NCBI GenBank assembly: GCA_004010535.1
Contig: RQYE01000001.1
Coordinates: 124,001-188,000 of the forward strand
Direction of reading: 5' to 3'
Length of the DNA stretch: 64,000 bases
Origin: Coriobacteriales bacterium OH1046
GTDB lineage: Bacteria > Actinomycetota > Coriobacteriia > Coriobacteriales > Atopobiaceae
Positions 52,423 to 61,450 of the stretch are shown piece after piece. The notes beneath the pieces were generated by a model. That model made no database searches and was not told the origin of the DNA. It saw nothing but the letters and a program-made list of their open reading frames with translations. A program made the translations under genes and the position numbers. The stretch's first letter is position 1. Each line of letters opens with the position of its first letter.

Positions 52423-52439
52423 CTATTTGATGACAACAG

Positions 52440-52695
52440 GGCGAATGCAGTTCGAAAGCATATTCCTCGACCCTAGTCGTGCTCCGCAGCGATCCCGTCA
52501 AACTAGTCGCGGAGCGGCGCTACCCCGTTCGTTATGAAGCCGTTCTTGATGTGAGACCATGAGCGGGCGACTGGCACGCACTTCTATGCCACGGTCGTCG
52601 ACCTCATCGTTCGTGACCATACGACTGCACCCGCAGGTCACGCAGTGGAGATCGGGATTACGAGTTGATGTTTCCTATGTTCCGATGTCTCGGAT
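52440..52695. other. Unassigned stretch upstream of the acetyltransferase
   Basis: About 250 bases with no supported gene. A GCTCCGC/GCGGAGC imperfect hairpin is present near 52484-52520. The rest may be decayed coding sequence, but I cannot identify a family. Confidence 0.5.
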
Positions 52696-52737
52696 ATGAT
52701 ACTGTGCGGACATGAATCTGCATGTACGGAGGTATCG

Positions 52738-53184
52738 ATGGTCGAGCTCAGGCCGATAACGGAGGGGAACCTCATCGACGCATTCAACCTCAGGCTCGCG
52801 CCGGGACAGGAGGAGTACGTCTCTCACCCCATGCGGAGCCTCGCGCAGGCGTATGTCTACAGGGACCAGTGCCAGCCGTTCGGCATCTACGCGGCGGGGA
52901 GGATGGTCGGGTACGTCATGGTGATCTATGACTACGACGTTCCCGAGTACGACATCTGGCACATGATGGTCGACGAGGCGGAGCAAGGGCGCGGTTATGG
53001 CGGCGATGCCCTCGATCGGGTCATCGAATACATCAGGACGAAACCCTTCGGCGGATCGGATAGAATCGCCCTGACCTGCAACAAGCGCAATCCCGTTGCA
53101 AGGGGGCTGTATGAGGGCAGGGGCTTCTCCGCAACCGGATGCGAGGACGAGGACGAGATGGAGCTTGTCCTGGTGGTTGAGTGA
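52738..53184 (+). CDS. GNAT family N-acetyltransferase (spermidine/spermine-type)
   Basis: A 148-residue acetyltransferase. FGIYAAGRMVGYVMVIYDYDVPEYDIWHMMVDEAEQGRGYGGDALDRVIEYI holds the acetyl-CoA motif (Q-x-x-G-x-G) and NPVARGLYEGRGFSATG the C-terminal signature. Sequence style resembles BltD/PaiA polyamine acetyltransferases, but the substrate is uncertain. ATG 52738 follows GGAGG; the upstream 14 codons in the track are discarded. Confidence 0.88.
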   Translation: MVELRPITEGNLIDAFNLRLAPGQEEYVSHPMRSLAQAYVYRDQCQPFGIYAAGRMVGYVMVIYDYDVPEYDIWHMMVDEAEQGRGYGGDALDRVIEYIRTKPFGGSDRIALTCNKRNPVARGLYEGRGFSATGCEDEDEMELVLVVE

Positions 53185-53388
53185 CGGGTTCCAGCTTCAT
53201 GAGACATCAGAAGAGCTCATGAAGCAGATCGCGGATTAGGGACACTGGTGCTGAAGTACTGCAGCCTTATGAACGAGCGATGCCAGAAATGCAAACCCGC
53301 CAAACCGGCTGCCGCTTGCCGAATCGCATTTTGATGCAGGAGCGACCCAGAGTTTGATGCACGGTGCAGAATCGGGATTCCTTGGTGC

Positions 53389-53416
53389 AAAAAGGCCAGG
53401 GCATATGCCCCGGCCT
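53389..53416 (-). terminator. Terminator of tRNA-Pro
   Basis: On the minus strand AGGCCgGGGC...GCCCtGGCC folds into a stem followed by TTTTT, ten bases after the encoded CCA of the tRNA. Confidence 0.85.
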
Positions 53417-53425
53417 CGAAGTTCC

Positions 53426-53502
<77 letters not shown>

Positions 53503-53534
53503 AAAGCACAGAAGATTATACCGTTCGCGGCAGG

Positions 53535-54107
53535 CTATGCAAGCGAGGACTTCAACTCTTCTACAGAAACAATGCTGGATCCAAAGCATTTCACGAAGTG
53601 CTCGATGCCGGCCTCCTGCGTTCCGCAGAGGAATGTGGTGGTCGCATCCTCCACGACGACGGTCCTGTAGTTGTTGAAATAGGCGTCGGCAAGGGTATGG
53701 AGCACGCAGATGTTGGTATCCGCACCGACGGCGATCAGGGTGTCGATGCCCAGCTCGCGCAGCGTCAGATCCAAGTCGGTTTGGAAGAAGCCCGAATACC
53801 GGCGTTTGGGGATGATGAGGTCGCCTTCCCAGACCTTGACCTCGGGAATGATGGCCATCCTGTCCTTGATGCCATGCTCTCCCCACAACTCGAGCTCCCT
53901 GTCGAGGCCGGGGATGTGCTGGTCGTTCAAGAAGAGCACGGGCAAGCCGGCTTCATGGCACAGATCCACGACGATGCCGACATTTCTGCGGTAGACATCC
54001 ATGAAACTGCTCGGATCGTAAACTCCGTCCTCGCGCCGTCCGTCATCCCCGATGGGGCCGATCGCGTCGATGACGATGAGCGCGGTGCGATCCTTCTCGA
54101 TATGCAT
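53535..54107 (-). CDS. Isochorismatase-family cysteine hydrolase
   Basis: A 190-residue hydrolase of the isochorismatase/nicotinamidase fold. ALIVIDAIGPIGDD carries the catalytic Asp, LIIPKRRYSGFFQTDLDLTLRELGIDTLIAVGADTNICVLHTLADAYF the Lys and nucleophilic Cys (TNICV). The substrate, for example nicotinamide or an N-carbamoyl compound, cannot be read from sequence. The ATG near 54107 follows AAGGGGAGAGG; the track ORF from 54173 would overlap the divergent gene. Confidence 0.9.
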   Translation of the reverse strand: MHIEKDRTALIVIDAIGPIGDDGRREDGVYDPSSFMDVYRRNVGIVVDLCHEAGLPVLFLNDQHIPGLDRELELWGEHGIKDRMAIIPEVKVWEGDLIIPKRRYSGFFQTDLDLTLRELGIDTLIAVGADTNICVLHTLADAYFNNYRTVVVEDATTTFLCGTQEAGIEHFVKCFGSSIVSVEELKSSLA

Positions 54108-54171
54108 CCTCTCCCCTTCCCTCTCGGATATGCTACTGTCACAGGTATACCCTTGAACGGGAAGGAACGCC

Positions 54172-54483
54172 ATGGATTCTTTTTTCGAACGGGTCTACGA
54201 GGTCGTGCGGCAGATTCCCGCAGGCCGCGTCGCCTCCTACGGACAGGTCGCCCGTCTCGTCGGAGCGCCGCGGAAAGCCCGTTTCGTTGGATTCGCCCTG
54301 CATGCGAGCCCCGGTATGGAGGACGGCGTTCCCTGCCATCGCGTGGTCTTCAAAGACGGCTCCCTCGCTGCGGGCTTCGCCTTCGGAGGTCCTGGGATAC
54401 AGAAGGAGATGCTCCTCGATGAGTGCGTCTCGTTCAGGGACGAGGCGCACGTCGATATGCAAGACTGCAGCTGGGAAGCCTAG
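54172..54483 (+). CDS. MGMT/ATL-type DNA base-flipping protein (C-terminal domain only)
   Basis: A 103-residue protein equal to the DNA-binding, active-site half of O6-methylguanine-DNA methyltransferase. It has the helix-turn-helix IPAGRVASYGQVARLVGAPRKARFVG and DGVPCHRVVFKDG, where Cys55 occupies the alkyl-acceptor position. Alkyltransferase-like (ATL) proteins of this size usually have Trp or Ala there, so this stand-alone form with Cys could still accept alkyl groups. It is divergent from the cysteine hydrolase. Confidence 0.88.
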   Translation: MDSFFERVYEVVRQIPAGRVASYGQVARLVGAPRKARFVGFALHASPGMEDGVPCHRVVFKDGSLAAGFAFGGPGIQKEMLLDECVSFRDEAHVDMQDCSWEA

Positions 54484-54848
54484 GCCCTTCTGGTCGCTAT
54501 GAAGTCGACGCCGGTACCCGCAGCATCGCGCACGATGACATCGCCGATGGCGATGGGGGCCTCGACCGTGACACCGCGAAGCGATTCGACGGCCTCGAGG
54601 ACCTTCGCCTTGGGGATATCGCCTGCCGTCTTGACGGAGACCATGCGTGCCAGCTTGCTCCCCGTGACGGGAACCGATGACGTCGCAACGCGCAGGGGGT
54701 TGGTGGCCTCGGCCTGCGCGTAGGTCTCCCCCCGCTTGCACGCGTTTCCCACAACCGAGAGGACTCCGCCGCCTTCGATCTTGACGTCGAGCTGGCAGCC
54801 GCGCGGGCACCTGATGCAGGTGAGATGGATCTGCTCCATGGCCGTCAT
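54480..54848 (-). CDS. DUF1667 protein, partner of the FAD dehydrogenase pair
   Basis: A 122-residue protein with Cys11, Cys14, Cys18 and Cys37 (LTCIRCPRGCQL...GNACKRG), a likely iron-sulfur or zinc site, then the DUF1667 fold. It is the third gene of a conserved triad with a GlpA-like and a GlpB-like flavoprotein (as TM1432-TM1434 in Thermotoga), and may be an electron-transfer subunit. ATG 54848 overlaps the upstream stop by four bases. Confidence 0.88.
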   Translation of the reverse strand: MTAMEQIHLTCIRCPRGCQLDVKIEGGGVLSVVGNACKRGETYAQAEATNPLRVATSSVPVTGSKLARMVSVKTAGDIPKAKVLEAVESLRGVTVEAPIAIGDVIVRDAAGTGVDFIATRRA

Positions 54849-56110
54849 GCCTCCTCGAGCTTGAAGACGATCTCCTTGAGGTCGGGCGAAGCAACGAGAT
54901 CGCCCTTCTTGAGTTTGACCTGCTCCATCTCGCCCGGCGCCAGAATCGAGCGCTTGCGGTGCTGCATGCGCTTTCCATCGAAATAGACGGATACAGAGCG
55001 GTCCTCGTAGACATTGTCCACACGAAAACGCACGATAAGCTCTTCGGGCATGCGGACAGGATCGATGGTCTGGGGCACCGTGTAGCGGATGCCATCCTCT
55101 GCGGTGAGCGGCACCGCTCCGGCACTCCCAGCGAGCACGCCCCGAGCATAGGCAGCTGCATTGCGACCAGCAGCCGCAGCTTCCTGCGAGACGTAGTCGA
55201 CCAGATCATGGACGTGGAGGACATTGCCCGCCGCGAAGATGCCCTCGACCGAGGTCTCGAGGACCTCGTTCACCACAGGGCCGCGCGTGACGGGAGAGAG
55301 ACCGATGCCCGCAGAGAGCGAGAGCTCGTTCTCGGGGATGAGGCCGACTGAGAGCAGCAGCGTATCGCAGGGATAGGCGGTCTCGGTACCGGGGATGGGC
55401 TTTCCACGGCCATCGACTTCGGCGATGATCACGGCCTCCACGCGCTTCTTCCCCTCGATGCGCACAACGGTATGAGAGAGCAGGAGCGGGATGCCGAAGT
55501 CGTCGAGGCACTGGACGATGTTGCGTTTGAGGCCTCCCGAATACGGCATGAGCTCGGCAACGCAGGCCACATGGGCACCCTCGAGGGTCATGCGGCGGGC
55601 CATGATGAGGCCGATGTCGCCCGAACCGAGGATGACGACCTCGCGTCCGGGCATGAACCCCTCGATGTTCACCAGGCGTTGGGCCGTGCCTGCGCTATAG
55701 ATACCCGCAGGACGGTAGCCGGGGATGTTGAGCGACCCGCGCGGGCGCTCGCGGCAGCCCATGGCGAGGATGATGGCCTTTGCCCGGATGCGCACCATAC
55801 CCGACGTCCGGCTGACGGCTGTGACGACCTTGTCCGCCGAGATGTCGATGACCATGGTATCGAGCATGAAGTCTATGCCGCCCGCCCGTGCAAGCTCCTC
55901 GAACCGGGCGGCATATTCGGGACCGGTGAGCTCCTCATCGAAGGTGATGAGGCCGAAGCCGTTGTGGATGCACTGGTTGAGGATGCCGCCCAGCTCGCAG
56001 TCGCGCTCGACGACGAGGATGGACGCGCATCCCGCATCCCGCGCCGCGATCGCCGCTGCCAGACCGGCGGGCCCGCCTCCGATGATCAGGATGTCATAGC
56101 CGTTGGTCAC
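54845..56110 (-). CDS. FAD-dependent NAD(P)-disulfide-type oxidoreductase of the G3P dehydrogenase triad
   Basis: A 421-residue flavoprotein. It has DILIIGGGPAGLAAAIAARDAG for FAD, a second nucleotide-binding motif (REVVILGSGDIGLIMARRM) and a C-terminal VEGIFAAGNVLHVHDLVDYVSQEAAAAGRNAA FAD motif. GILNQCIHNGFGL is typical of the subfamily that sits beside GlpA-like proteins. It likely passes electrons from the dehydrogenase to NAD(P) or a carrier. Overlaps both neighbours by four bases. Confidence 0.9.
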   Translation of the reverse strand: MTNGYDILIIGGGPAGLAAAIAARDAGCASILVVERDCELGGILNQCIHNGFGLITFDEELTGPEYAARFEELARAGGIDFMLDTMVIDISADKVVTAVSRTSGMVRIRAKAIILAMGCRERPRGSLNIPGYRPAGIYSAGTAQRLVNIEGFMPGREVVILGSGDIGLIMARRMTLEGAHVACVAELMPYSGGLKRNIVQCLDDFGIPLLLSHTVVRIEGKKRVEAVIIAEVDGRGKPIPGTETAYPCDTLLLSVGLIPENELSLSAGIGLSPVTRGPVVNEVLETSVEGIFAAGNVLHVHDLVDYVSQEAAAAGRNAAAYARGVLAGSAGAVPLTAEDGIRYTVPQTIDPVRMPEELIVRFRVDNVYEDRSVSVYFDGKRMQHRKRSILAPGEMEQVKLKKGDLVASPDLKEIVFKLEEA

Positions 56111-57567
56111 AGGAGGCCACCTCCTCCGAGCTCCTTATCCCTGCCCACGAGGAGCTCCGATCCTGGGCCCGCCTTCGTGATCTCGGCATACGCGAGATCG
56201 GCCAGCTCGCGATCGAGGATATCCATGATCTTGGACGTGCAGAAACCCGCCTGGCAGCGTCCCATGCAGGCTTCGGTCCGCCGCTTGATGCCGTCGAGCG
56301 AGCGGGCACCCAAGGGGCTACGGATTGCAGCCACGATCTGCGCCTCGGTGACCTTCCTGCAGCGGCAGACCACGTGGCCGTAAGCGGCATCCTCTGCGAT
56401 AAGGGCCTCCCAATCCTCATCGCATGCCCATTCGACGGCGGGGATGCCCCTGCGGGCGGGGACGAAATCGCCGCGCATCTCGGGACCGAGGATGCCGTCG
56501 ACGATGCCGGCGACCATCTCCCCGATCGCGGGCGCGGCGGTGAGGCCGGGAGATTCAATGGCGGCGCAATCCACGAAACCGGGCGCGTCCGGAAGCTCCC
56601 CGATGAGAAAGTCATGCTCCTTGCGATGGGCGCGGAGGCCCGAGAACGAGGTGATGGTCTCGTGAAACGGGATATCCTTGACGCTCAGGACCGACTTGGC
56701 GAGCACCTCCGCAAGGCCGGCCGCCGTCGTGTCGGTGGCCTCCTTGTCCGCTATGTCCTCGGCGGTCGGTCCGACGAGGAGGTTGCCCGCCGTGGTGGGC
56801 GTGACGAGGACGCCCTTGCCGTACTTTGTGGGCAGTTGGAAGACCGTGTGGGAGACGTGGCGGCCGGCGGCGGTATCGAGGACGAGGTACTGGCCGCGGC
56901 GCGGGATGATCTCGAGCGTGTCGGCAGAGACCATGTTGTGCAGGGCATCGGCATAGACGCCGGCCGCATTGACCACGGCGCGCGCTGCGAAACCGCCTCT
57001 GGTGGTGGAGATCGTCCAGAGCCCATCGTCTTGCGCGATGCCGATGACCTCGGTGTTGAAGAAGAACTCGACGCCGTTCACACGGGCGTTCTCGGCAAGC
57101 GCCCAGGTGAGCTGGAAGGGATTGACGATACAGGCGGAAGGAGCCCAGAGCGCGGCGCGGGCCCCATCGGCGATGTTCGGCTCGAGGGCGCGCAGCTCAT
57201 CTCCGTATATGATGGTCAAGGGCTCGACGCCGTTCTTCCGACCGCGCGCGAGAAGCTCTTCGAGCTTGGGAAGATCCTCCTCGGCCGTGCAGACGACGAG
57301 CGAGCCTATATTGTCGAGGTCGACGTCGAGGTCTGCGCAGAGCCCGCCCATGAGCTCAACGCCGCGGACGTCGAGCTCGGCCATGAGGGTTCCCGGCTCT
57401 GCATCGAAGCCCGCGTGCACGATGGCCGAATTGGCCTTGGATGTGCCGCAGCAGACGTCTTCCTCACGCTCCAGGACGCCGATGCGCAGCTTCCGCTTGG
57501 AAAGCTCGCGCGCGCAGGCGGCACCTGAGACACCGGCCCCTATGATCACGACATCGAATGCATCCAT
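56107..57567 (-). CDS. FAD-dependent glycerol-3-phosphate dehydrogenase-like protein with BFD [2Fe-2S] domain
   Basis: A 486-residue protein. The N-terminal DAO-type FAD domain starts FDVVIIGAGVSGAACARELSKR. The C-terminal BFD-like domain (~415-475) has CRCRKVTEAQIVAAIR and CMGRCQAGFC cysteines for a [2Fe-2S] cluster. The order resembles GlpA of anaerobic G3P dehydrogenase; the close relative L-2-hydroxyglutarate oxidase lacks the BFD part. With the two downstream genes it probably oxidises glycerol-3-phosphate to dihydroxyacetone phosphate, although the substrate is inferred from layout. Confidence 0.88.
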   Translation of the reverse strand: MDAFDVVIIGAGVSGAACARELSKRKLRIGVLEREEDVCCGTSKANSAIVHAGFDAEPGTLMAELDVRGVELMGGLCADLDVDLDNIGSLVVCTAEEDLPKLEELLARGRKNGVEPLTIIYGDELRALEPNIADGARAALWAPSACIVNPFQLTWALAENARVNGVEFFFNTEVIGIAQDDGLWTISTTRGGFAARAVVNAAGVYADALHNMVSADTLEIIPRRGQYLVLDTAAGRHVSHTVFQLPTKYGKGVLVTPTTAGNLLVGPTAEDIADKEATDTTAAGLAEVLAKSVLSVKDIPFHETITSFSGLRAHRKEHDFLIGELPDAPGFVDCAAIESPGLTAAPAIGEMVAGIVDGILGPEMRGDFVPARRGIPAVEWACDEDWEALIAEDAAYGHVVCRCRKVTEAQIVAAIRSPLGARSLDGIKRRTEACMGRCQAGFCTSKIMDILDRELADLAYAEITKAGPGSELLVGRDKELGGGGLL

Positions 57568-57583
57568 CGCAGCTCCCCCATAC

Positions 57584-59374
57584 CTACCGGATCATATCGA
57601 TAAGGATAAGCCATTCGCTTTCAAGCTCGTCGATCTGCGTCCTCGTATCCTCGAGCTCGGCCTGCTTTGCAAGGAGCGCCTCATAGTCGGTTTGGTCGAG
57701 GGCATGCAGCTCCGCCTCGAGCCGCGCGGGTTCATGGCGGAGCTTCTCGAGTTTGCGCTCGATCGCATCGAGGCGTTTCTTACGTTCCCGGCGTTCTGCA
57801 TGGGGGCTCACGGACCTCTCTGCTGCGCTTCGGGACGAAGGGTGTATGTCCGGGGAGGCTCCCCCCGACATGCACTCGTCGAGAAGATGCAGATAGCCAT
57901 CGATGCCGTCCGGGACATGGCGGAGGTGCCCGTTGATAAGCGCGTACTGGTTGTCTGCAACACGTTCCGCCAGATAGCGGTCGTGGGTTACGAGCAGAAG
58001 CGTGCCCGGCCAGGTATCGAGCAGGGACTCGAGCTCGGCGAGCATATCGGTGTCGAGATCGTTGCCCGGCTCGTCGAGCACGAGCACGTTGGGCTCGTCG
58101 ATGAGCACGCACAGGAGCGCCAAGCGGCGCCTCTGCCCGCCGGAGAGCTCGGAGATGCGTTCGGTCATATCGGACGCATCGAACCCCAGGCGCTCGAGGA
58201 GCTTTGCGGGCGAGGTGGGCCTGTCCTCGACGATGAGGTGCTGCTTATAGCGGGCGAGCAGGTCGAGCACGCGCCAGTCGCCCTTCCCTTGAAGATTATC
58301 GAGCTGTTGGGAGAGCCATCCGAATCTGACCGAGCGGCCGATCTTGACGCTTCCCCCCGTGGGGGCGAGGAGGCCGGTCATGATGCGCAGCAGGCTCGTC
58401 TTGCCCGCACCGTTCGCGCCGAGGATCGAGATACGCTCTCCCGGCCCGATGATCCAATCGATATCCTCCAGAACGACCGTATCGCCGAACGAGAGGCTCA
58501 CACTCTCGAGCTCGATGACCTGTTTGCCCAAGCGTGCGACCGCAAGGCGCTTGAGTTCGACGCTGTTGCGTATAGGAGGATCATCGGCGAGCAGGGCGCG
58601 CGCGGCCTCGATCCTGAACTTGGGCTTGGAGGTGCGCGCCCGCGCCCCATGGGAGAGCCAATTGAGCTCCTTGCGCAGCGTGTTCCGTCTGCGCTCCTCG
58701 AGGAGCGCAGCCGAACGGTCGCGCTCGACGCGTTGCTGGATGTAGGCGGAGTATCCGCCTTCGAAGGAACCTATGGAGCGATGGTGGACCTCCCACATCC
58801 GCCGGCATACCTCATCGAGGAACCAGCGGTCGTGCGTGACGGCGAGCAGCGCCCCCTCCCCCTCCGGCCAGCGTGATGCAAGATGGGCCGCAAGCCAGGC
58901 GATGGCATGCATATCGAGATGGTTCGTGGGCTCGTCGAGGAGCAGCACATCCCAGGTGCCGATGAGGACGCGGGCGAGATCGCAGCGTTTCCGTTCGCCG
59001 CCCGAGAGCGTTCCCACGAGGGCGTCGAGCGGGATGGCGCGGAGAAGCTCGGCGATGATGGAGCGGATCCTGCCGTCCGAAGCCCATTCGAACTCCGCGC
59101 GGTCGCCGAGCACGGCCTTCCCAACAGTCGTCTCGTCATCGAGCGCGTCGGATTGCCCTATAAAGCCGACGGAGATGGTATTCCGCCACGTGACCGTGCC
59201 GCTGTCGGGCTCGAAGGATTTCGCGATGCAGGCGAGCAGGGTGGATTTGCCATCTCCGTTGCGGCCGACGATGCCGATGCGATCGCCCTCGTTGATCCCG
59301 ATGCTGACATCTGCGAGCACCTTCTTCCCAGGCCACTCATGCGAGACCTTGTCGAGTCCGATGAGGATGCCCAC
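57584..59374 (-). CDS. ABC-F family ATPase (Uup-like)
   Basis: A 596-residue soluble protein with two ABC domains and no membrane part. Walker A motifs are GRNGDGKST and GANGAGKTS, signatures LSGGERKRCDLARVL and LSGGQRRRLALLCVL. The inter-domain linker includes RRNTLRKELNWLSHGARARTSKPKFR. The C-terminal coiled coil (~520-590, AERRERKKRLDAIERKLEKLRHEP...) is typical of Uup. ABC-F proteins act on ribosomes; some give antibiotic resistance, but Uup-type housekeeping is more likely. The GTG start directly abuts the nfo stop. Confidence 0.92.
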   Translation of the reverse strand: MGILIGLDKVSHEWPGKKVLADVSIGINEGDRIGIVGRNGDGKSTLLACIAKSFEPDSGTVTWRNTISVGFIGQSDALDDETTVGKAVLGDRAEFEWASDGRIRSIIAELLRAIPLDALVGTLSGGERKRCDLARVLIGTWDVLLLDEPTNHLDMHAIAWLAAHLASRWPEGEGALLAVTHDRWFLDEVCRRMWEVHHRSIGSFEGGYSAYIQQRVERDRSAALLEERRRNTLRKELNWLSHGARARTSKPKFRIEAARALLADDPPIRNSVELKRLAVARLGKQVIELESVSLSFGDTVVLEDIDWIIGPGERISILGANGAGKTSLLRIMTGLLAPTGGSVKIGRSVRFGWLSQQLDNLQGKGDWRVLDLLARYKQHLIVEDRPTSPAKLLERLGFDASDMTERISELSGGQRRRLALLCVLIDEPNVLVLDEPGNDLDTDMLAELESLLDTWPGTLLLVTHDRYLAERVADNQYALINGHLRHVPDGIDGYLHLLDECMSGGASPDIHPSSRSAAERSVSPHAERRERKKRLDAIERKLEKLRHEPARLEAELHALDQTDYEALLAKQAELEDTRTQIDELESEWLILIDMIR

Positions 59375-60259
59375 CTACCCAACCTCCCCGCAAAAAGGAC
59401 GGGATACGTCCATCCGATCCTCTGCAAGCCTTCTGAGCAGGGAGATCTCCGCAGCATAGCCTGCAAGGTCGTTGGGCGTCTCGAGGATCATCGGCACTGC
59501 GGCGAGCCGCTGGTTCGACACGAGGGCGGCGAAGGCGCCGAGTCCGATCGCGCCCTGTCCGATGCGCTCGTGACGGTCCTTGCGCGAACCGCGCGCATGC
59601 TTCGAGTCGTTGAGATGGAGGGCGCGCAGGAGGCCGAGGCCGATGAGGCGGTCGAACTCGTCGAGGACGCCGTCGAGGCCGTCGCGGACATCGTAGCCGC
59701 CGTCCCATACATGGCAGGTATCGAGGCAGACTCCCAGAAGCTGTTTCTCGCGCACGCCGTCGATGATGCGTGCGAGCTCCTCGAAGCTGCGTCCGATCTC
59801 GGATCCCTTGCCGACCATGGTCTCGAGCAGAACCGTCGTGGACTGGCCTTTGACAAGGGCCTCGTTCAACCCCTCGACGATGAGGCGGATGCCCTCGTCC
59901 GTGCCCTGCCCCACATGCGAACCCGGATGGAGATTGTAGAAGTTGCCCGGAAGCGACTCCATGCGTGCGAGGTCATCTGCCAAGGCGCGTCGCGCGAAGT
60001 CGAGGGCGGCGGGCTTGGCCGAGCAAAGGTTCATCGTGTACGGCGCATGCGCCACGAGGCGGCCGAAACCGTTGGCGGCCATGAGCTCCCGAAGCTCGCG
60101 GGCATCATCCGGATCGACGGCCTTGGCGGTGCCTCCGCGCGGGTTGCGCGTGAAGAAGGCGAAGGTCGTGGCGCCGATGGAGAGCGCCGTCTCTCCCATG
60201 GCGCGGTATCCGCCCGTGGTTGAGAGATGGCAGCCCAGCGCGAGCGGGCATGCCATCAT
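59375..60259 (-). CDS. nfo: Deoxyribonuclease IV (AP endonuclease Nfo)
   Basis: Zinc-dependent TIM-barrel endonuclease that cuts at abasic sites in base-excision repair. In the 294 residues the metal motifs include LVAHAPYTMNL, NLHPGSHVGQG, VLLETM, LGVCLDTCHVWDGGYD, LHLNDSKHARGSRKDRHERIGQG and ILETPND. All expected ligand clusters are present. ATG 60259 or the next codon may start translation. It follows coaBC by four bases of overlap. Confidence 0.95.
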   Translation of the reverse strand: MMACPLALGCHLSTTGGYRAMGETALSIGATTFAFFTRNPRGGTAKAVDPDDARELRELMAANGFGRLVAHAPYTMNLCSAKPAALDFARRALADDLARMESLPGNFYNLHPGSHVGQGTDEGIRLIVEGLNEALVKGQSTTVLLETMVGKGSEIGRSFEELARIIDGVREKQLLGVCLDTCHVWDGGYDVRDGLDGVLDEFDRLIGLGLLRALHLNDSKHARGSRKDRHERIGQGAIGLGAFAALVSNQRLAAVPMILETPNDLAGYAAEISLLRRLAEDRMDVSRPFCGEVG

Positions 60260-61449
60260 CTGCGCTCCGCGACGAGGCGCGCGACGCGATCGAGGATGGC
60301 GTTGGCAACCTCGGCCTTGGGAAGCGTGGGCAGCTTCTCCACGCCGCCAGCCGTGACGAACGATACGCGGTCGGTGTCGGAGCCGAACGTGGAATCGGGT
60401 CTCGATACGTCATTCGCCACGATCATGTCGGCATGCTTTCGGGTGAGCTTCGCGATCGCGTTCTCGATGAGGTCATCCGTCTCCGCAGCGAAACCGCATA
60501 CCACGCGCCTGTCCTTGACGCGGCAGAGATCGGCGAGGATATCCTTGGTTGGGACGAGCTCGATGGATACGATCGGCTCGTCGGACTTCTTGAGCTTGCG
60601 ATCCGCTGTGACCCGAGGCGTGTAGTCGGCCACGGCGGCGGAGCAGATCGCCGCATCGGCATGCTCGAAAGCGCTCATGCACGCCTCATGCATAGCGCGT
60701 GCGCTGATAACGTCGATACGCTCGGCGCCCTCCGGCGTGGCCAGCGCGCAGGGCCCGGCGACGAGCGTGACGGCCGCACCGCGATCGAGGGCCGCCTGCG
60801 CGATGGAAAAGCCCATCTTGCCGGACGATGCGTTCGCGATGTAGCGTACCGCATCGATGGCCTCATGGGTCGGTCCCGCATTGACGAGGAGCCTGAGGCC
60901 CGCGAGATCGCGCACGACCTTGAGATGGGAGAGCACGTCGGCAACGATATCGGATACGGCGGCGAGCTTGCCCTCGCCCACATCGCCGCAGGCGAGAAGC
61001 CCGCTTGAGGGCATGATGAAGCCGTATCCGCGCTTCTGGAGCAGGGCGACGTTTGCCTGCGTCGCCTCATCCTTCCACATATGCACATTCATGGCGGGTG
61101 CGAGGAGCGCAGGCGCCTGGAGCGCGAGGATGGTGGTGGACACGCACTCATCGGCGATACCCGAGGCGATCTTGGCCATGATGTCGGCGGTCGCAGGGCA
61201 GACGAGGCAGACGTCGGCCCACGCGCCGAGCATGATATGGGGGTTGGGCGATTCGGGGAAGTCGAAGAGGTCGGTCAGGACCGGGTAGTGCGAGAGCGCC
61301 TCGAAGGTGATGGGGCTCACGAACTCGCAGGCATCGGGAGTCATGCAGACGCGTACCTCGCACCCGGCGTCCTGAAGCCTCCGGACGATGTCGCAGGATT
61401 TATAGGCGGCGATACCGCCGCTCACGGCGAGCAGGACATGCTTTCTCAT
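60256..61449 (-). CDS. coaBC: Bifunctional phosphopantothenoylcysteine decarboxylase/phosphopantothenate-cysteine ligase
   Basis: Makes 4'-phosphopantetheine in coenzyme A synthesis. The 397 residues comprise the FMN-dependent CoaC half (KHVLLAVSGGIAAYKSCDIVRRL, the MNVHMW substrate loop and SSGLLACGDVGEGKLA with its catalytic Cys) and the CoaB half (LLVNAGPTHEAIDAVRYIANASSGKMGFSIAQAA, KKSDEPIVSIELVPTKDILADL). ATG 61449 follows GAGGAG; the GTG five codons upstream is not needed. The coaBC-nfo overlap suggests one transcript. Confidence 0.96.
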   Translation of the reverse strand: MRKHVLLAVSGGIAAYKSCDIVRRLQDAGCEVRVCMTPDACEFVSPITFEALSHYPVLTDLFDFPESPNPHIMLGAWADVCLVCPATADIMAKIASGIADECVSTTILALQAPALLAPAMNVHMWKDEATQANVALLQKRGYGFIMPSSGLLACGDVGEGKLAAVSDIVADVLSHLKVVRDLAGLRLLVNAGPTHEAIDAVRYIANASSGKMGFSIAQAALDRGAAVTLVAGPCALATPEGAERIDVISARAMHEACMSAFEHADAAICSAAVADYTPRVTADRKLKKSDEPIVSIELVPTKDILADLCRVKDRRVVCGFAAETDDLIENAIAKLTRKHADMIVANDVSRPDSTFGSDTDRVSFVTAGGVEKLPTLPKAEVANAILDRVARLVAERR

Positions 61450-61450
61450 C

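Noticed and set aside
56969-58876. 635-codon plus-strand ORF opposite the FAD dehydrogenase and ABC-F genes
   Set aside because: Antisense to two well-supported genes; composition is that of a reversed GC-rich gene.
57584-59374. Antibiotic-resistance ABC-F (ribosome protection) call
   Set aside because: The C-terminal coiled coil fits Uup-type housekeeping proteins and there is no resistance context.
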